DNA of 64,000 nucleotides from Symsagittifera roscoffensis (taxonomy: Eukaryota > Xenacoelomorpha > Acoela > Convolutidae). This document shows, piece after piece, positions 1 to 11,684 of this stretch. Position 1 is the stretch's first letter, and every line of letters begins with the position of its first letter. The translations under genes and the position numbers were made by a program. Below the pieces are notes generated by a model. The model made no database searches and was not told the origin of the DNA. It worked only from the letters and a program-made list of their open reading frames with translations. The stretch lies in the NCBI RefSeq assembly GCF_963678635.1, contig NC_087063.1, forward strand, positions 38,084,759-38,148,758, read 5' to 3'.

Positions 1-1110
1 TTCGCAAAATAATTAGGTTCCTTCAGCGAGCTATTTAAATTTTGAAATAGTTCATTTTGATCATAGACTGAATCAGTTTGAAAAATTTTATGCGTTTTTT
101 ATAGAAATGACATTGAAGCTATGAAACTCTGATTTTTTTAGAAGTAGTTCATAGACTGAATTCCTTCGCAAAAATCCTTCTGCAAATTTTTTCTGACCAA
201 GGTATTCTTTCAATTTATGAAATTTTGAAACAATTTAATTTTTTTCAAAGAGTAATTTGTTTTGCAAAAACCGAGTTTTTTTGAAAAATCTTTTCAAGCT
301 ATGACATTTTGAATTGTTTCAACTTATTTCATAGATGGAATTGGTTCTTGAAAATTGTAAGTTTTTCAATGCGAGCTCTTCTAGCTGTGAACTTTGAAAC
401 GTTTCAAGTTTTTTCATAGACCGAATCAGTTTGCCAAAAAATATCTTAGCAAGATATTCCACCTTTGAAACTTGAATTGTTTCAACTTATTTTATAGACA
501 AAATTGGTTCTTGAAAATTTTAAGTGTTTCAACGTGAGCTCTTCTAGCTTTAAACTTTGAATCGTTTCGAGTTTTTTCAAAGACCGAATCAGTTTGCCAA
601 AAAATATATCTTAGCAAGATATTTCACCTTTGAAATTTAATTTAATTCAAATTTTTCAAGGATTGAATTGCTTCAAAAGAAGAATAAAGTTTTTTTAAGC
701 AAGTCGTACCAGATATCAAACTTTAAAAAGTTTCAAATTGTTCATAGACTGAGTAATTTCACAAAAATTGTAAACCTACTACGCAGACTGATCAAGCTAA
801 AAAAATTTGAAAAGTTTAAAGTTTTTTGTAGACCGAATTGGTTCACAAAAAACAAACTCTGTGCGATCTATTTCAGCTTTGGTTTTTGAAATTTTTCAAG
901 ATACTTCATAAGTCAAATTAATTCGCGAAAAAAAAAACAAAACAGTTTTGAGCAATCTATCCCAGCTATGAAATTGGAATTCAAATTAGGAATTTAAGAA
1001 ATTTTCAGAGACCAAAATGATTCACGAGAAGTGTAAGTTTTTTAAGCAAGCTCTTCCAGCTATGCAAATTTTAAAAAATTCAAGTTGTTCATAGACTAAA
1101 TTAGTTCGTA
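1..1110. repeat. Diverged AT-rich satellite, ~85-bp unit, block A
   Basis: The motif TCATAGACYGAATYRGTTCG recurs near 61, 148, 328, 413, 490, 572, 655, 741, 824, 906, 1003 and 1090. Spacing is about 77-97 bp, or twice that where one copy is too decayed to see. Between these lie AAGCAAGCTATTCCAGCTATG-like and AAACTTTGAAA-like words. Copies differ strongly, so this is an old array. No gene is supported; the short frame at 668-889 is repeat translated by chance. Confidence 0.8.
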
Positions 1111-1118
1111 GAAATCTC

Positions 1119-2016
1119 GTTTACACATATGTTTATGTGTAGTATAATGTTTAAAATTATGTTTTTAATTACTGGTCAACAGAAAAAATCAATCTTAATT
1201 ACTTTATTGATCAACAACCAGTTGAAATGTTTGGTCTCAGTTGCTGTCAACCCAACTTCGACTTCAAATCCTGTGAGCTTCGATCTCAACATCGATCCCA
1301 AATACTGACCTAATTCGATCTGAACTTCGATCCCAAAAACTGATGCAATCCCAAATACTGACTTAAGTCGGCGATATGCTGTGCGTTGTGTTTTCAAACA
1401 CTCTCAAGCCAAGGACTACAAATATTTAATTTATTCGGTGTTAAGCTTACAAAAGCAGTATTGGGATTGACGTAGTCCCAAATACAGACCTAAATTGGCG
1501 ATATGCTCTGTGTTGTGTTTCCATACACTCACAACCCAATGACTCCAAAAGTTGAATTTATTCGGTGTTGTGTTTCAAAAATACTCAGAGCTGACATCCC
1601 CCGATTTAGTTAACAATTGTTTTGAGATTTGATCGTGGATTCCGCCGACAATGATTAAGTCCTTGCATTCAATTTCCGCATTGCTATAGATAAGATTTCC
1701 TGCTCTAGCTTTCAATTGTTCTTAGGCAAGCTCAGTAATAGATTTTAAAAAAATTCTGAATCCACTTTTATTTTGCTGAATCCGCTGACATTTGCGGATT
1801 CTACTTCATTTTGTGGAATCCACTTACAGTTTCGGAAACCAGAACAACTAGTTAGTTATCCAGAACAACTAGTCAAGTATTTGTACGCGGAATCCACGGA
1901 AGTTTCGTAAATGGAATGCGCTGACATTTGGGAACATATTTAAAAGTTTGTCTATGGAATCCAGGAACATACAGATACAAAATTGTGCGCCTATCCAGTG
2001 CACATTTTGGCCTCGT
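1119..2016 (+). mobile_element. Element X, old 5'-truncated copy
   Basis: From TTTACACATATG to the terminus TTTTGGCCTCGT this segment resembles the inner and right parts of the X copies at 31686, 36417 and 43134. It has the GCGATATGCTGTGCGTTG and ACTCTCAA words, several GGAATCCAC or GGATTC motifs, and the AGAACAACTAG block. It is flanked on both sides by the ~85-bp satellite, so it sits there without any retroelement around it. The left inverted terminus (ACGAGGCC) is missing. No coding function is visible. Confidence 0.7.
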
Positions 2017-2190
2017 AATGGATTGGTTCGCGAAAAGTGTAAGCTTTTCAATGAGAGCTCTTCCCGCTTAGAACTTTCAATTGTTTCACGTTTTTTCATG
2101 AACCGAATCGGTTCGCAAAATTTTCAAGTTGTTTGTAGACTGAATCGATTTGCGAAACTTTACATCTGTGCGCGATTTCAGTCTAAGTAA
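2017..2190. repeat. Resumption of ~85-bp satellite after element X
   Basis: The GATTGGTTCGCGAAAAGTG and CATGAACCGAATCGGTTCGC words of the satellite continue directly after the X terminus, about two units. Confidence 0.7.
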
Positions 2191-3291
2191 GCTGCTCTTT
2201 TGGATACTATCGTTGGTGCTGAGAACAAAACAAAAAAAAATTCCACCATAAAATATTCAGAAACCAGGTAAGCTGATTGTTCAAACTATTTCCTTATACG
2301 ATGACTCGCTTAATTTAGCAATTAAATCTCAACCCAAATTCTACATTTCATCGAAAGTTTTCATACTAAAAACAAGTGGAGACAAATGCTTTGCCTTGAT
2401 GCTCGAGCAGTCTTGCTTACACTTTGTTTTGTATTCACGAGGTGAATTTTTTCAGAAAGGAAACTTTTTCTTCCCTTGAATGTTATACGAAGCTTGGATC
2501 AGCTAAAAACTGCCGGCTCTAGTCTTGCGTCGGCCGAGTGTCCTCTAGTGGTGTCCAATAAAGTTTTGGGTTGTCTTGGAGCAGTTATTTTTCATACACA
2601 TCATAGAGTTAGTTCAAATTTAAGCTTGCGTTGCGATGATTCTTTGGCCCAAGTCCTACAGTAAGAACAGAAATGTATTGACTGACCTTTTTCCTGACAG
2701 AATCATCTCTGGTTGAGTTTCGCATCTCCTGCAAAGACAACACGACATTTGTTAGTCACTTCTAGCTACAGGCTAATAGGGTGAATCAATTTTTGATTGT
2801 CGAGATGTGGCGTTAGACACACTTAAACAATACGATGAGGTGACCTACGTGCTTTCCTTTTTCAATTTATGCAGTTCTATCGGGCAAATAGGGAAATCTG
2901 TTTGCTTTTCAACAAAAACAGCAGCACGTTCCAATCACAGTTATCAATATGAAGAAAACATGAAAAAAAATGAAAACAATATTTCTAGTTGTTGAAGAGT
3001 TAACAAAATCTATGTGTTTAAGAAATTCTCCGAAATAATAAAGAAGATTCAGAATTTTTTCTGACCAAAGAAGATTCACAAAAATTAAAATATCCGCTGA
3101 CTTCAATTCACTTCGTTTCGTGGTACCTGATTTTGTATGGCACGAGAGAAATAACTAATTAAATTCTTTGGCTAAAGTTTTTTTTTTCAGTTCGCTGTTC
3201 AACAAAATTGAGTGAAGCTCGAACTTCCTGCATATTAAAAAACGCTTGACACGAAACTCAAAACACTTGGTCCAAAAATTCAATTTATCTT
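2191..3291. other. AT-rich stretch without a recognised gene
   Basis: Only short frames (for example 2476-2664 and 2807-2995) occur. None resembles a known family or is supported by splice or context signals. I see no tandem structure. Confidence 0.5.
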
Positions 3292-3553
3292 GCTGACCGC
3301 GGGATGTCCCCCTTTTGTACTATTTTGAGATATCCATTTTTGATGATTGACCCACAAAATTATGATGGACGGCCAATATATACTAATTTCGAGGGGGAGT
3401 GCGCCGAAAAAAACGCAACTTTTCGGTCAATTTTTTCCAAAAAGTGCCTAAAAACGCCTTTTTCGGCCTTTTTCTTTCAAAGTTGACAAAATTTTCGAAA
3501 GTTAATGAAAATTCCAACCCCCCCCCTTCGAGAAAATCCTAGATCCGCCCCTG
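3292..3553 (+). mobile_element. MITE-like dispersed repeat, copy 1
   Basis: It shares CTATTTTGAGATATCCATTTT, AATATATACTAATTT and GAGGGGGAG..GCGCC with copies near 10410, 17660, 56720, 58005, 60310, 61640 and 63730. The right end, CCTAGATCCGCCCCTG, is the reverse complement of CAGGGGCGGATCTAGG. A similar word (GCGGATTTAGGGGG) starts the copies at 58005 and 61640, so the family has inverted termini. CAGGGGCGGAT-type ends are typical of hAT MITEs, which is an inference here. The left end of this copy looks truncated. Confidence 0.6.
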
Positions 3554-4030
3554 ATCAAGTGTATGGAAAAAAGCTTGTCATAAAAATTTCTTACAATTTT
3601 TCGAAAAATGTCTATTAATTGAAAAAAGATTTAAGCTAATTTTTGCGCCTGTTTGATGCTAATGGCTTGAGTCAGGAGTTTGATTGTAATGGTTTGAGTC
3701 AGAAGAAACAAACGAATTTTTTTATTTTTGAAAAAAAATGCTAATTATAGTTCCCATATAACTAGTGTTTTTTTCCAACCGCAAATCGAAATTTGTACTC
3801 AAACAAACATTTTTCAAAAAAATTTCCAGCATGCAAAATTTAAGTTTCTGTATTCATAACGTAGTCCTGTGTACACCAATATTGGATTTTTTTTTCTTTT
3901 CCGCCTAATAACTTTTTTCAAAAACGCTAATAACTTTTTTTTTTTGAGTGGCATGTTTATGTATACCTTGTTTATTGTCTGAGAAGTTAAAAAATGAAAA
4001 TTTGTCAAAATTTAAAAGTTTGATAATTTC
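3554..4030. other. AT-rich stretch, no gene seen
   Basis: Poly-A/T-rich sequence with a short minus-strand frame at 3814-4008 that is low-complexity Lys-rich and not convincing. Confidence 0.5.
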
Positions 4031-5480
4031 TAGCAAGCCTGTCTCATGCAAAAAGTTAGATATTAGATAAAGTTAGATGTTAGATATTGTTCTGCTCAAG
4101 CTTTGAATTTTAAAACAATTCAAGTTATTTCATGTATCAAATCGGAGGGCGCAAAGTTAAAACTTTTCTAAGCAACATAATCCAGATATGAAACTCTGAG
4201 ATATTGTATAAGTTATTTCATGTACCATTTCAGATGACAAAAAATTTAATTATTTCTATTCAAGCTACATGTAATTAAGCGATGAAACTTCAAATATTTC
4301 AAGTTATTTCAAGGCCAAATCAGTTTGCCTTAAGTTTGAAAATTTTCAAGCCAGCTTGAAATTTTGACATATTTCAAAATCATAGCATGAAGCGAACCAG
4401 TTTCTGTTAGTTTTTCAAGCAAGCTATTCATTGGATGAAACTTTAAACCATTTTGAATAGTTTCATGTAGCGAATCGGATGGCAAAATGATTAAAATTTT
4501 TCTAAGCGAGCTCTTGACGCTATGAAACTTGGAAACAAATTGAGGTATAATATACAGGTTAGAATCGGATAGCGAAAAGAAAAATTGTAGTTTTTCTAAA
4601 CTAAATATTCAATTTAGGAAGCTTTGAAACGAATTGAATGGGATAGAAAACGTTAACCCTTTCACATTGAAGCTAATTAAGCAGGTTTTTAAAGCTAATT
4701 TCAGGTTTTTCATGTAGCACGTCGTTCAGCAAAAAAACCAATTGTTCATTAAGCTCTTCGATTTTTGAAATTTTCGCGGTAGTTTCAGACTAGATCGGTT
4801 CGAGAAAACTTTTCTGAGCAAGCTATTCAAGCTATTCAAGATAGTCAAGCTGTGGTTATATTTCAAGGTAATTCATGAAAGGAATCGGATTGCACAAATA
4901 GCTTAAGTTTTCCTATTGGAGCCAAAATAAACTTTTCTAAGCGAATTAGTCAAACAATGAACCTTTGAAAAATTTCGAGTTGTTTCATAGAGCAAAACAG
5001 TGCGCAAATTGTTTTAAGCACGCTATTGAAGCTAGAAAAAATTGAAATACTTTAATTTGTTTCTTAGACCTGAGGAGTTCGTGAAAAATTAGTTTGTATG
5101 AATGAAGCTATTCAAGCTATAAACATGAGTATTTCTAAGAGCAAGCTATGGGAGCAAAGAAAGTTCAAAAATTTTCAAGTTGTTTCTTAAACCAAATTGG
5201 TTCGCGAATAACGAAAGTTTTTCTGAGAAAGCTATTAAAGCTCAGAAACTTCGAAGCGCACTTCGAAAAATTTGTTAGAAAAGGTTTACGAAAAGTTTTG
5301 CTTAAGGAAACTTATAGATGCTTAAAGAATTTTTGCAAAACGATTCGGTTTATGAAATAGCATGAAACATTTTAAAGTTTTTCTGAGCACGCTATTCATG
5401 CGATTTAACTTCCAAATAAGTCAAGTTATTTTAAAGAGCAAATCGACTGGCGAGAAGTTTCGCGTTTTAATAGGTTTTGC
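4031..5480. repeat. ~85-bp satellite, block B
   Basis: The same satellite words as in block A recur in the same orientation (TTTCAAGTTATTTCATG, GAATCGGATGGC, TTTTCTAAGC, AAGCTATTC). The block begins after GCAAGCCTGTCTC, a word that also precedes block C (CAGCCTGTCTC near 7572). Confidence 0.7.
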
Positions 5481-5499
5481 AGTTTTTAATTGGTTCATT

Positions 5500-5735
5500 T
5501 TAGAACAACATCAATCTTAAAATAAAAAATTCGGTAAAATGGACAGGTCCTGAAAAACCTTGAAAACGAATTGAGTTCATGATGTCTGAAAAATTTGCAT
5601 TTTTGTCAAAAATAACTCAAAATTATTCCAGACATAAAAAAAAGTTTGAAAGTTCTAGAATATTCTAGGACTTCTTGTTAACGTTAAGTATAAAGATGTT
5701 TTCAAATGTTGCATTCGACAAAGCCAAAACATTGC
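5500..5735 (+). repeat. Satellite-flanking segment, copy 1
   Basis: It is recognisably the same sequence as 9820-10035: ATCAATCT, AAATGGACARGT, CCTTGAAA, TTTTTGTCAAA.ATAACTC, TTCTAGARTATTCT and AACGTTAAGYTTA occur in the same order. Satellite plus flank was therefore copied as a unit long ago. Confidence 0.6.
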
Positions 5736-5814
5736 GTTTAGTTAATTATTGTGCACGTTCAGACTTTTATTTAAACTATGCTTGCGTAAAACGCACCTCC
5801 GGTACTCATAATAA

Positions 5815-7150
5815 ACCGCATATATTGGAAATAAGACCTGCATTCTTTGAGTGTGCTTTGACAGCACCCAATTACATGAGTCGTGATTACAAATTTTCCA
5901 AAGATTTTATTCAAGTTTTTTATGCAAATTTTGAAGAAACAAAAAATTTTGTGAAGTTTTATATAAGTTCTTCGAAAAATTTAAAATGAACTAAGAAAAG
6001 TCACATCTGGGAAGCTAAACACAATTGAGCAGTCGCATTTGGACGCAAAATATACAACTCCTGAGAGTACTCTTACAGTACCAAACTACAGGGTTGGGAA
6101 TTTCACTTAAGTTAACTATTTTGTAATTTGAGTTTTCTGAAAAATTCCCAAAAAATCACAAAAATTGTCGAATCTCTCAACTAAAAAATATAGGCATTCC
6201 TAATTGAAGGCTGAATTTGAAACTCCTGAAAATACTCTGAGAGCCCCCATTACAGGTTAGGATTTTCAAACTTTGAAAAAAAAATTGATTTAATTTTCAT
6301 GAACTTTTTTTTTAAATCACAAAAAACGTCATATCTGGAAAACTGCAAGGTTTTGAGAAGTCATATTTGGAGGCAAAATGCACAACTTTTGAGAGTACCC
6401 TGAATGAGCCTCACTACTGACAACGTATTTTCAAGTTTTATGGAAAATATTTAAACACAAGTTCTCTGAAAAATTAAGAGAAAATCCTAAAAAACGTCAT
6501 ATCTCGAAAAGAACAAAATTTTGAGCAGACATGTTCAGAGGCAAGATTTGCAGCCCCATGAGAGTATCATGACAGATTCCAATAGGAGGATTGAAATCTT
6601 CAAACTTTTGGAACTTTCTAATATCTATTTTTTCTTTAAATTTCGGATAAAATGATAAAAAACGGCATATCTCAAAAACTAGAAGGATTTGAGCAGTCAT
6701 ATTTGGAGGCAAAAATAGCAACTCCTGAGAGAACCCTGACAAAAGTTCACCACCGAGATGGGAATATCAAATTTCGTGATTTTTTTAAATCTAAATTTTC
6801 TGAATTTTTCTTTTAAAAATCCAAAAAAAAACGTCATATCTCGAAAACTACAAGGATTTAAGCAGCCATAATTAGAGGCAAGGTTCGAAACCCTGAGAAT
6901 ACCCTCACGAATTCCAACAACAGGACTGAGATCTTCAACGTATTGGAATTTTTTTCAAAATACAGATTTTTGAAAAAAAATTTTGAAAAAAAAATCATAT
7001 CGCAAATCAGAATCGCAAAACTTGGGAAAATTCTGACAACATCCAACTATTTTGTTGCTAATTACAAATTTGATGAACAAAAATCTGAATTTAAATGGGA
7101 AAATCGAAAAAAAACCTTAACCATTGCAATATACGATATCGCTTAAACGT
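5815..7150. repeat. Tandem satellite with ~161-169-bp unit
   Basis: The word GTCATATCTCGAAAACT, or a close variant, starts units at about 6000, 6167, 6328, 6496, 6664, 6833 and 6994, a period of 161-169 bp. Each unit continues with TTGAGCAGTCATATTTGGAG, AACTCCTGAGAGTACC and a CAACTACAGGGTTGG-like block. A poorer copy begins near 5818. Frames at 5675-5989 and 6943-7146 are translated repeat. Confidence 0.8.
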
Positions 7151-7328
7151 GAAAAAATGCTTTTGTTAAAGATGCAAAAAAAACAGGTTGAAAAAGCTTT
7201 ATCATGGCAAGATAGTGAAGCCCGCATTTAAATACATAATAATAGATAATAGATTTGATAGAGAAAAGTTTTTAAAAAATTAGGAGACGGGTAGATAGAC
7301 ATAATCAAATTAATTAAAAAAAGCAGGT

Positions 7329-7330
7329 AT

Positions 7331-7368
<38 letters not shown>
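7329..7368 (+). repeat. (ACAG)n microsatellite
   Basis: About ten uninterrupted ACAG tetranucleotides. Confidence 0.95.
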
Positions 7369-7554
7369 TTAATTTTGACTCGAAAAAAATTAGTGAAAAA
7401 TTTCTGACCTTGTGGGAAAATTAAAGAAACATTTTCTTAAGCCTTGCAATACATGATATAGCTTAAACATGCAAAAAATTCTTTCGTTAAACATGCAAAA
7501 TTATTATGCTCAAACATGGGAGATAGCTTTCACTAGCATTTAAATATAGTATAG

Positions 7555-9800
7555 ATATAGAAGACTAGCCAGCCTGTCTCTAACAATCAATGGGCTCACA
7601 AACAATTAGTTGTTAGTCTTATCACGCTATCCAAGCAATGAATCTTTAAACAATTTCAAGTTAAGCCATATGGTGCGCGAAATGTTGAAGTTTTTCTACC
7701 CAAGCTGTTCGAGCTTTTTAACTTCAAACAAATTTCAAGTTAAAATAAAGCAACTTGGATGGCAAAAAAATTAAGTTTTCTATTCAAGTACAAGCAAGTA
7801 GGCTTTGAAAAATTTTGAGGTTGTTTTACAAAGCGAATCAGTGGTGAGAAAGTAAAGTTTTTTAGGCAAGCTATTCCAGAAAAAAAACAATGAAAACTTT
7901 TTCGTTTTCTAAAACCGAATCGGTTTGCGAACAATTTTTTCTAAGCAAGCTAATTGAGCTATGAAACTTTTAATCTATGAAAAGCTATTCAAAGCTATGT
8001 AACTTTCAAGCCATGAACTATTTCAATTCATTTCATGAAACGATTCGGATAACAAAAGAATTTTTTGGAAACCCTCAACGGTTAAAACTGAAACACTATA
8101 AAGTTTTTCGTAGACCGAATCAGTTCGCGAAAACGTTAATTTTTTCTAAGCAAGATATTCAAGTGGTAAATTTTTGGAATTTTTCCAACTTATCTAATTG
8201 ATTAAATCGGTTTAGGAAAAATTCGGATTTTTCTAAGCAAGCCATTCCAGCTGAAACGTTGAAAAAATTCTAATTTTTTCAGTCGGAAAATCTGTAGGGA
8301 AATGCTTCAATTTTTCTGTAGAAGCCACTCAACCGATGAAACATTGATAAAAATTTTGTTATTTTCAAAGACTTTTTTATGATTTTTAAGCGATGAACTT
8401 TCAATTGTTCTCAGTTGTTTCGCTTTACAGAGCAAATAACGTCGCGCAAACTTTGAATTTTCCTTCAGCAAGCTATTCCAGCTAGCAATTTCGAACGAGT
8501 TCAAGTTATTTTCTAGACTGAATCGGTTCGGGAAAAAATTTACTTTTTTGGGCAAGCTAGTCAAGCAAAAAACATTGAATTATTCTATGTTTTTTCAGAG
8601 AGCGAACGAAGTCACGAAAAGTTACTTTTTAAGCAAGCTTTTCCAGTTATTAAACATTGAAATATTTCAAGTTATTTTATAGACCAAATCAGTTCGCGAA
8701 AATCTTAGGTTTTTTTGAGCAACTTAGTCAACCAATGAAAATTTGAATTGTTCCAAGTTCTTTCACAGAGCAAACAAAGCAGAGAAAAACTTAAGTGTAT
8801 CTAAGCAAGCTATTCCAGCTGAGAAACTTCGAAAACTTTAACTTTTTTAGGGAAGAAAATTGGTAGGAAAGTGTTTAAATTTTTATGTTGGAGCCGATGA
8901 AATTTGAGGTAACTTTTCAATTTTTTAGACCGGATCTGTTCGTGAAAAGCTTTAGTTGCCTGAAGCTAGCTAGACAAGCAATAAAAACTTAAATTATTCC
9001 AAGTTGAGTTGTTTCTCAGAGCAAATAACGTCGCAAAAAACAGTGTATTTTCCTTAAGCAAGCTATATTAGCTACAAATTTACGAACGGTTTCAAGTTAT
9101 TTCTTAGATCGAATCAGCTCGCAAAAAGTTTAAAGTTTTTTGAGCTAGCTACCCAATCAATGATCTCTGAATTATTCCTAGCTGTTTCGATTCACAGAGC
9201 ACATAAATTTGTATAACTTTTAATTTTTTATCAAGATATTCCAGCTATAAAAAACTAAAATATTTCAAATTGTTTCATCGATCGATTCAAATTGCAAAAA
9301 GTTTTTGCAAAAGTTAATCAATTTATGAAAAATATTTCTTAGAACAAATCGGTTTGCAAAAAAATTTTTGGTTTTTTGTAGCTAGTTATTCTAGTTATGG
9401 AAATTTGAATGACTTCAAGTTATTTATCAAACCGGTTCGCGAAAAATTGAAGCTCTTCTAGGCAAGCTTTTCCAGCTATGAAAATTCGAAGTATTTGAAA
9501 TTAATTCAAACAAAGAGCAAAACGTTTCAAAAATTTTGCCTAAAAAACTTTTTTAAGGGTTCTTAGAAAAACTTGAGCACTTCGCAAAACTATTTAATTT
9601 CTACGAATAAAATTAAATTTTTTCAACGTTTTTTCCGAGCACACTATTCCTGCAATGAAACCTAAAAAATATGTCTAGTTATTTCATAGAGCTAATCACT
9701 TGCAAAAAGCTTCAGTTTTTCAAAGCAACCAGGCGATGAAACTTTGAAATGTTTCAAATATTTCACAGTGCAAATCAGTTCGCAAAAAACTGTTTTTCTT
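7555..9800. repeat. ~85-bp satellite, block C
   Basis: This is the longest block of the satellite. TTTCAAGTTATTT, ATAGACCGAATCRGTTCGCG, TTTTTCTAAGCAAGC and ATTCCAGCTATGAAAC recur throughout. Copies vary by indels and substitutions, so the period is loose (roughly 80-105 bp). Confidence 0.75.
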
Positions 9801-9819
9801 GCAGGGACGTTGCTTTCGT

Positions 9820-10035
9820 TTCAGAATGAAATCAATCTGAAAAGACAAAGCTTCGGAAAAAATGGACAAGTACTGTCCAGCCTTGAAATTGAATCTTGTC
9901 TGAAGAAATCATTTTTTGTCAAACATAACTCTTTAGCAATCGATACTTGAGAATGTTGGAAAATTCTAGAGTATTCTTTGCCTTCTTTTAAACGTTAAGC
10001 TTACAGAATTTTTAGTACGTTGCGGTCGATAGCGC
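9820..10035 (+). repeat. Satellite-flanking segment, copy 2
   Basis: Diverged partner of 5500-5735 in the same order and orientation, again lying just after a satellite block. The short frame at 9744-9950 is not supported as a gene. Confidence 0.6.
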
Positions 10036-10409
10036 CTTAAACATCAGGTCTTATGCTGTTAACATGTCATTCATTTATTATATAACGTTATTTGTGAAAG
10101 GCAGCTTTAGGCTATTTAAGGCCGTTTCAAATGAAGTTTAACGCGGAATGGTCAAACCATTGGGTACTATGCGTTTGAGATACCAAAGTTTTTGTCACTT
10201 GTGTTCGGTTACGAACTCAATCAAAAAATTCTGAGGAGTTACCAGGTAAAAGAATCAATGTTTTTGGTTTATGCAAAACTGCCAGTCATAAAATTTCTAT
10301 ATATAAGGAATCAATAATCATAGACTTTTAAAGCAATTTTCTGTACTAATGGAACTGCATGAAAAGTGTATGACCAGCATTTCTCCATATATGAAAACTG
10401 TATGACTAG
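10036..10409. other. No gene or repeat recognised
   Basis: Unremarkable AT-rich sequence; nothing matched elsewhere in the window. Confidence 0.4.
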
Positions 10410-10672
10410 CCTTCTCGGTCAACCCGGGTGTATACTAATTTTGAGGGGGATCACGTGCATGAAAGTTGCAGTTTTTTGGTCAACGTTTCCCAAAAAACGC
10501 CCCAAATTGGATTTTTTGGCTTTTTTTCAAAAAATTGCTTCTGGCGGTAAACTTTTGGTCAAAATAGTGTCTTCATAGTTATATGGGAGTGCTATGAAAA
10601 TCATTTGGTTGAGATGAAAAAAAGGTCGAAAAAACTCCTTCTCGAGAAAAACCTAAATCCAACGCTGCATTT
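10410..10672 (+). mobile_element. MITE-like dispersed repeat, copy 2 (degenerate)
   Basis: GGTCAACCCGGGTGTATACTAATTTTGAGGGGGA, then the GTTTTTTGGTCAA..TTTCCC and CGAGAAAAACCTAAATCC words, follow the same order as copy 1. The CCTAAATCCAACGCTG end is a decayed form of the CCTAGATCCGCCCCTG terminus. Confidence 0.5.
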
Positions 10673-10708
10673 GACTATAGATGCGCTTCATCTATGGAGA
10701 TTGAAAGA

Positions 10709-10845
10709 TTAGAATTTTCGGTCAGCCGGGTGATTATTGGTTTTCATGCATTATGTCAATGATTCAAAAGCAAATCATGATTTGCTTTTGAATCATTGAC
10801 ATAATGCATGAAAACTAGTGCTCCCCCGCTTGACCGAAATTTCTA
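10709..10845. mobile_element. Fold-back element with 76-bp perfect palindrome
   Basis: Positions 10740-10815 are a perfect palindrome centred on CA/TG in AAATCATGATTT, so either strand can form a 38-bp hairpin with no loop. Beyond it, TAGAATTTTCGGTCAGCCGGG on the left pairs imperfectly with the reverse complement of CCCGCTTGACCGAAATTTCTA on the right. This gives an outer arm of about 20 bp separated from the core by mismatched bases. Confidence 0.85.
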
Positions 10846-11416
10846 GTCATTCATTGTCCATTGAAAATTCAATGAATTCAACAATATGCATTATAATTGA
10901 TTATATTTGAGTTCAAAAAGAGAGATTATAATCAATTATTAATTGATTAAAATCAAATTTATCTCAATTTTTTTAAGACTGGTACTAAAATCTTAATATA
11001 ATCGATTAATAACGCTTGAAACTGGATGCGGCCAGTATGATTAGTATACATCAGACCCCTCGAGATCAGATCTTCTGCCGCGCCCCTTTTGAAAATGAAT
11101 ACGTTTTCTTGCGTAAGGCAGGTGTAACAGATTTTAGAACCTATTCTTTTTGGGTGTCTCAAATGGCTTCGATGATGTCTTAAGATACATTTTCCCATGT
11201 ATTAGGATACATATATTACGTTATCAGGTTTCAGATGGTGCGCTTCCTCAAAATTTTGGTCTTTTGACATAAAATAAGACCCCGGTCGACCCGGGTATCT
11301 ACAATTTAAAAAAGTGCTTAACCGTTCTCAACTCAAGCAAGATTTTTTTCGATGTCTTGACCAAAAACAATGTGAGCGACTTTTTTTCAAATGCTCGACC
11401 AAAATAACCACTGGAA
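10846..11416. other. No gene recognised
   Basis: AT-rich sequence with short AT palindromes (ATAATTGATTATA region, 10890-10960). The minus-strand frame at 10959-11198 has no family resemblance. Confidence 0.4.
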
Positions 11417-11632
11417 AATATGTAAGTATGTGTATGTATGTATGTATGTATGTATGTATGTATGTGTGCATGTTTGTATGTATGTATGTATGTATGCATG
11501 TTCAAATGTAAATCTGTTTGTTTCTATGTATGTATGTATGTATGTATGTATGTATGTATGTATGTATGTATGTATGTATGTATGTATGTTTGTTTGTATG
11601 TATGTATGTATGTATGTATGTGTGTATAGATG
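11417..11632 (+). repeat. (TATG)n microsatellite
   Basis: About 210 bp of TATG with a few TTTG, TGTG and TGCATG interruptions. The Tyr/Val/Cys/Met-rich and His/Thr/Tyr-rich frames over it are translations of the tetranucleotide. Confidence 0.95.
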
Positions 11633-11684
11633 TAGGTACGTATCTTTGTATAGATCTATGAGCGATTTTTTTACATATATATAA

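Noticed and set aside
5815-7150. CRISPR-like spacing of repeats
   Set aside because: The whole 168-bp unit is repeated, with no unique spacers; the context is eukaryotic satellite.
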